64,000 bases of DNA from Macrosoma leucophasiata (lineage: Eukaryota > Arthropoda > Insecta > Lepidoptera > Hedylidae): positions 3,100,001-3,164,000 of the forward strand of contig JAWQUS010000022.1 in assembly GCA_036365455.1 (NCBI GenBank). Direction: 5' to 3'. The translations under genes and the position numbers were made by a program. Shown here one piece after another: positions 63,914 through 64,000 of this stretch. Each line of letters opens with the position of its first letter. Position 1 is the first letter of the stretch. The notes under the pieces were generated by a model, which had not been told where the DNA came from, made no database searches, and worked only from the letters and a program-made list of their open reading frames with translations.

Positions 63914-64000
63914 AAACGTAACTTTACGCCTGTAATCCCCGACGAGGTAGGCAGAGGTAAATGCATGCATTCAAGTATACATGAAAACACCCACAATTAG
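63914..64000 (-). mobile_element. tSINE-1 tail, runs off the window
   Basis: ACGTAACTTTACGCCTGTAA to ACCCACAATT. Confidence 0.75.

Overview
This window looks like nuclear DNA of a moth or butterfly (Lepidoptera). It is AT-rich, split by long introns and packed with mobile elements: a mariner, a mag-type Ty3/gypsy element, Helitrons ending in CTAG, tRNA- and 5S-headed SINEs, RTE/Jockey/CR1-type LINE tails and many MITEs. There is no sign of bacterial, plastid or viral gene organisation. Two host protein-coding genes can be supported from reading frame plus splice sites.

Host genes. (1) From 43892 to past the right edge, on the + strand, lie eight phase-compatible coding exons of the orthologue of RBM26/RBM27 (Drosophila second mitotic wave missing). 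They run from the PWI-like N-terminus through an Arg/Ser-rich stretch to the first cysteine of the CCCH zinc finger; the rest of the gene is outside the window. (2) Two minus-strand exons (11067-10973 and 10202-10051) encode the acidic N-terminal 80 residues of a protein I do not recognise.

Layout. 1-5000: LINE remnants, SINEs, short repeats. 5746-6985: dead mariner with an inverted duplication of its 5' end. 7000-9100: SINE, Helitron and two LINE C-terminal fragments. 9400-16700: the unrecognised gene among SINEs, hAT-like and foldback elements. 17138-17998: four 185-bp Helitrons, three of them in a head-to-tail array. 18000-21900: SINEs and nested insertions. 21982-27099: a foldback MITE carrying a SINE and a complete, very young gypsy element. 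27326-28084: Helitron with helicase remnants. 28000-43350: mostly repeats. 43892-63614: the RBM26 gene, whose introns hold about thirty further insertions, some within 10-40 bp of splice donors.

Repeat families, with working names used below. SINE-A: about 285 bp, starts GGTGGTAGAGCTCCAGTGAC, ends TTACATAAAAAAA, at least 25 copies. tSINE-1, tSINE-2, tSINE-3: three tRNA-headed SINEs. 5S-SINE: head resembles the internal promoter of 5S rRNA. MITE-F: foldback element starting CATAGAGCAACACGGGCCAC, making 8-9 bp target duplications. MITE-M: TIR CAAGAAATAATGCACATCGA. MITE-P: TIR CCCCCTTATTCATAAACGTA. Element B: about 400 bp, A-tailed, starts GGAGTTTTGGCGGGAACCTT. Element J: ends in an ATG-repeat tail. 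LINE-I and LINE-H: LINE 3' ends. Repeat G: contains CGCCCATAAGAGGGGAGGAG. Element Q: starts AGGGTTCCGTAC.

I found no new protein-coding system. The most informative material is the insertion archaeology: nests up to four layers deep, many with readable target duplications, a Helitron array with a perfect head-to-tail junction, a gypsy element with identical LTRs and one in-frame stop, a foldback MITE family, and decayed tandem copies of an RBM26 exon.
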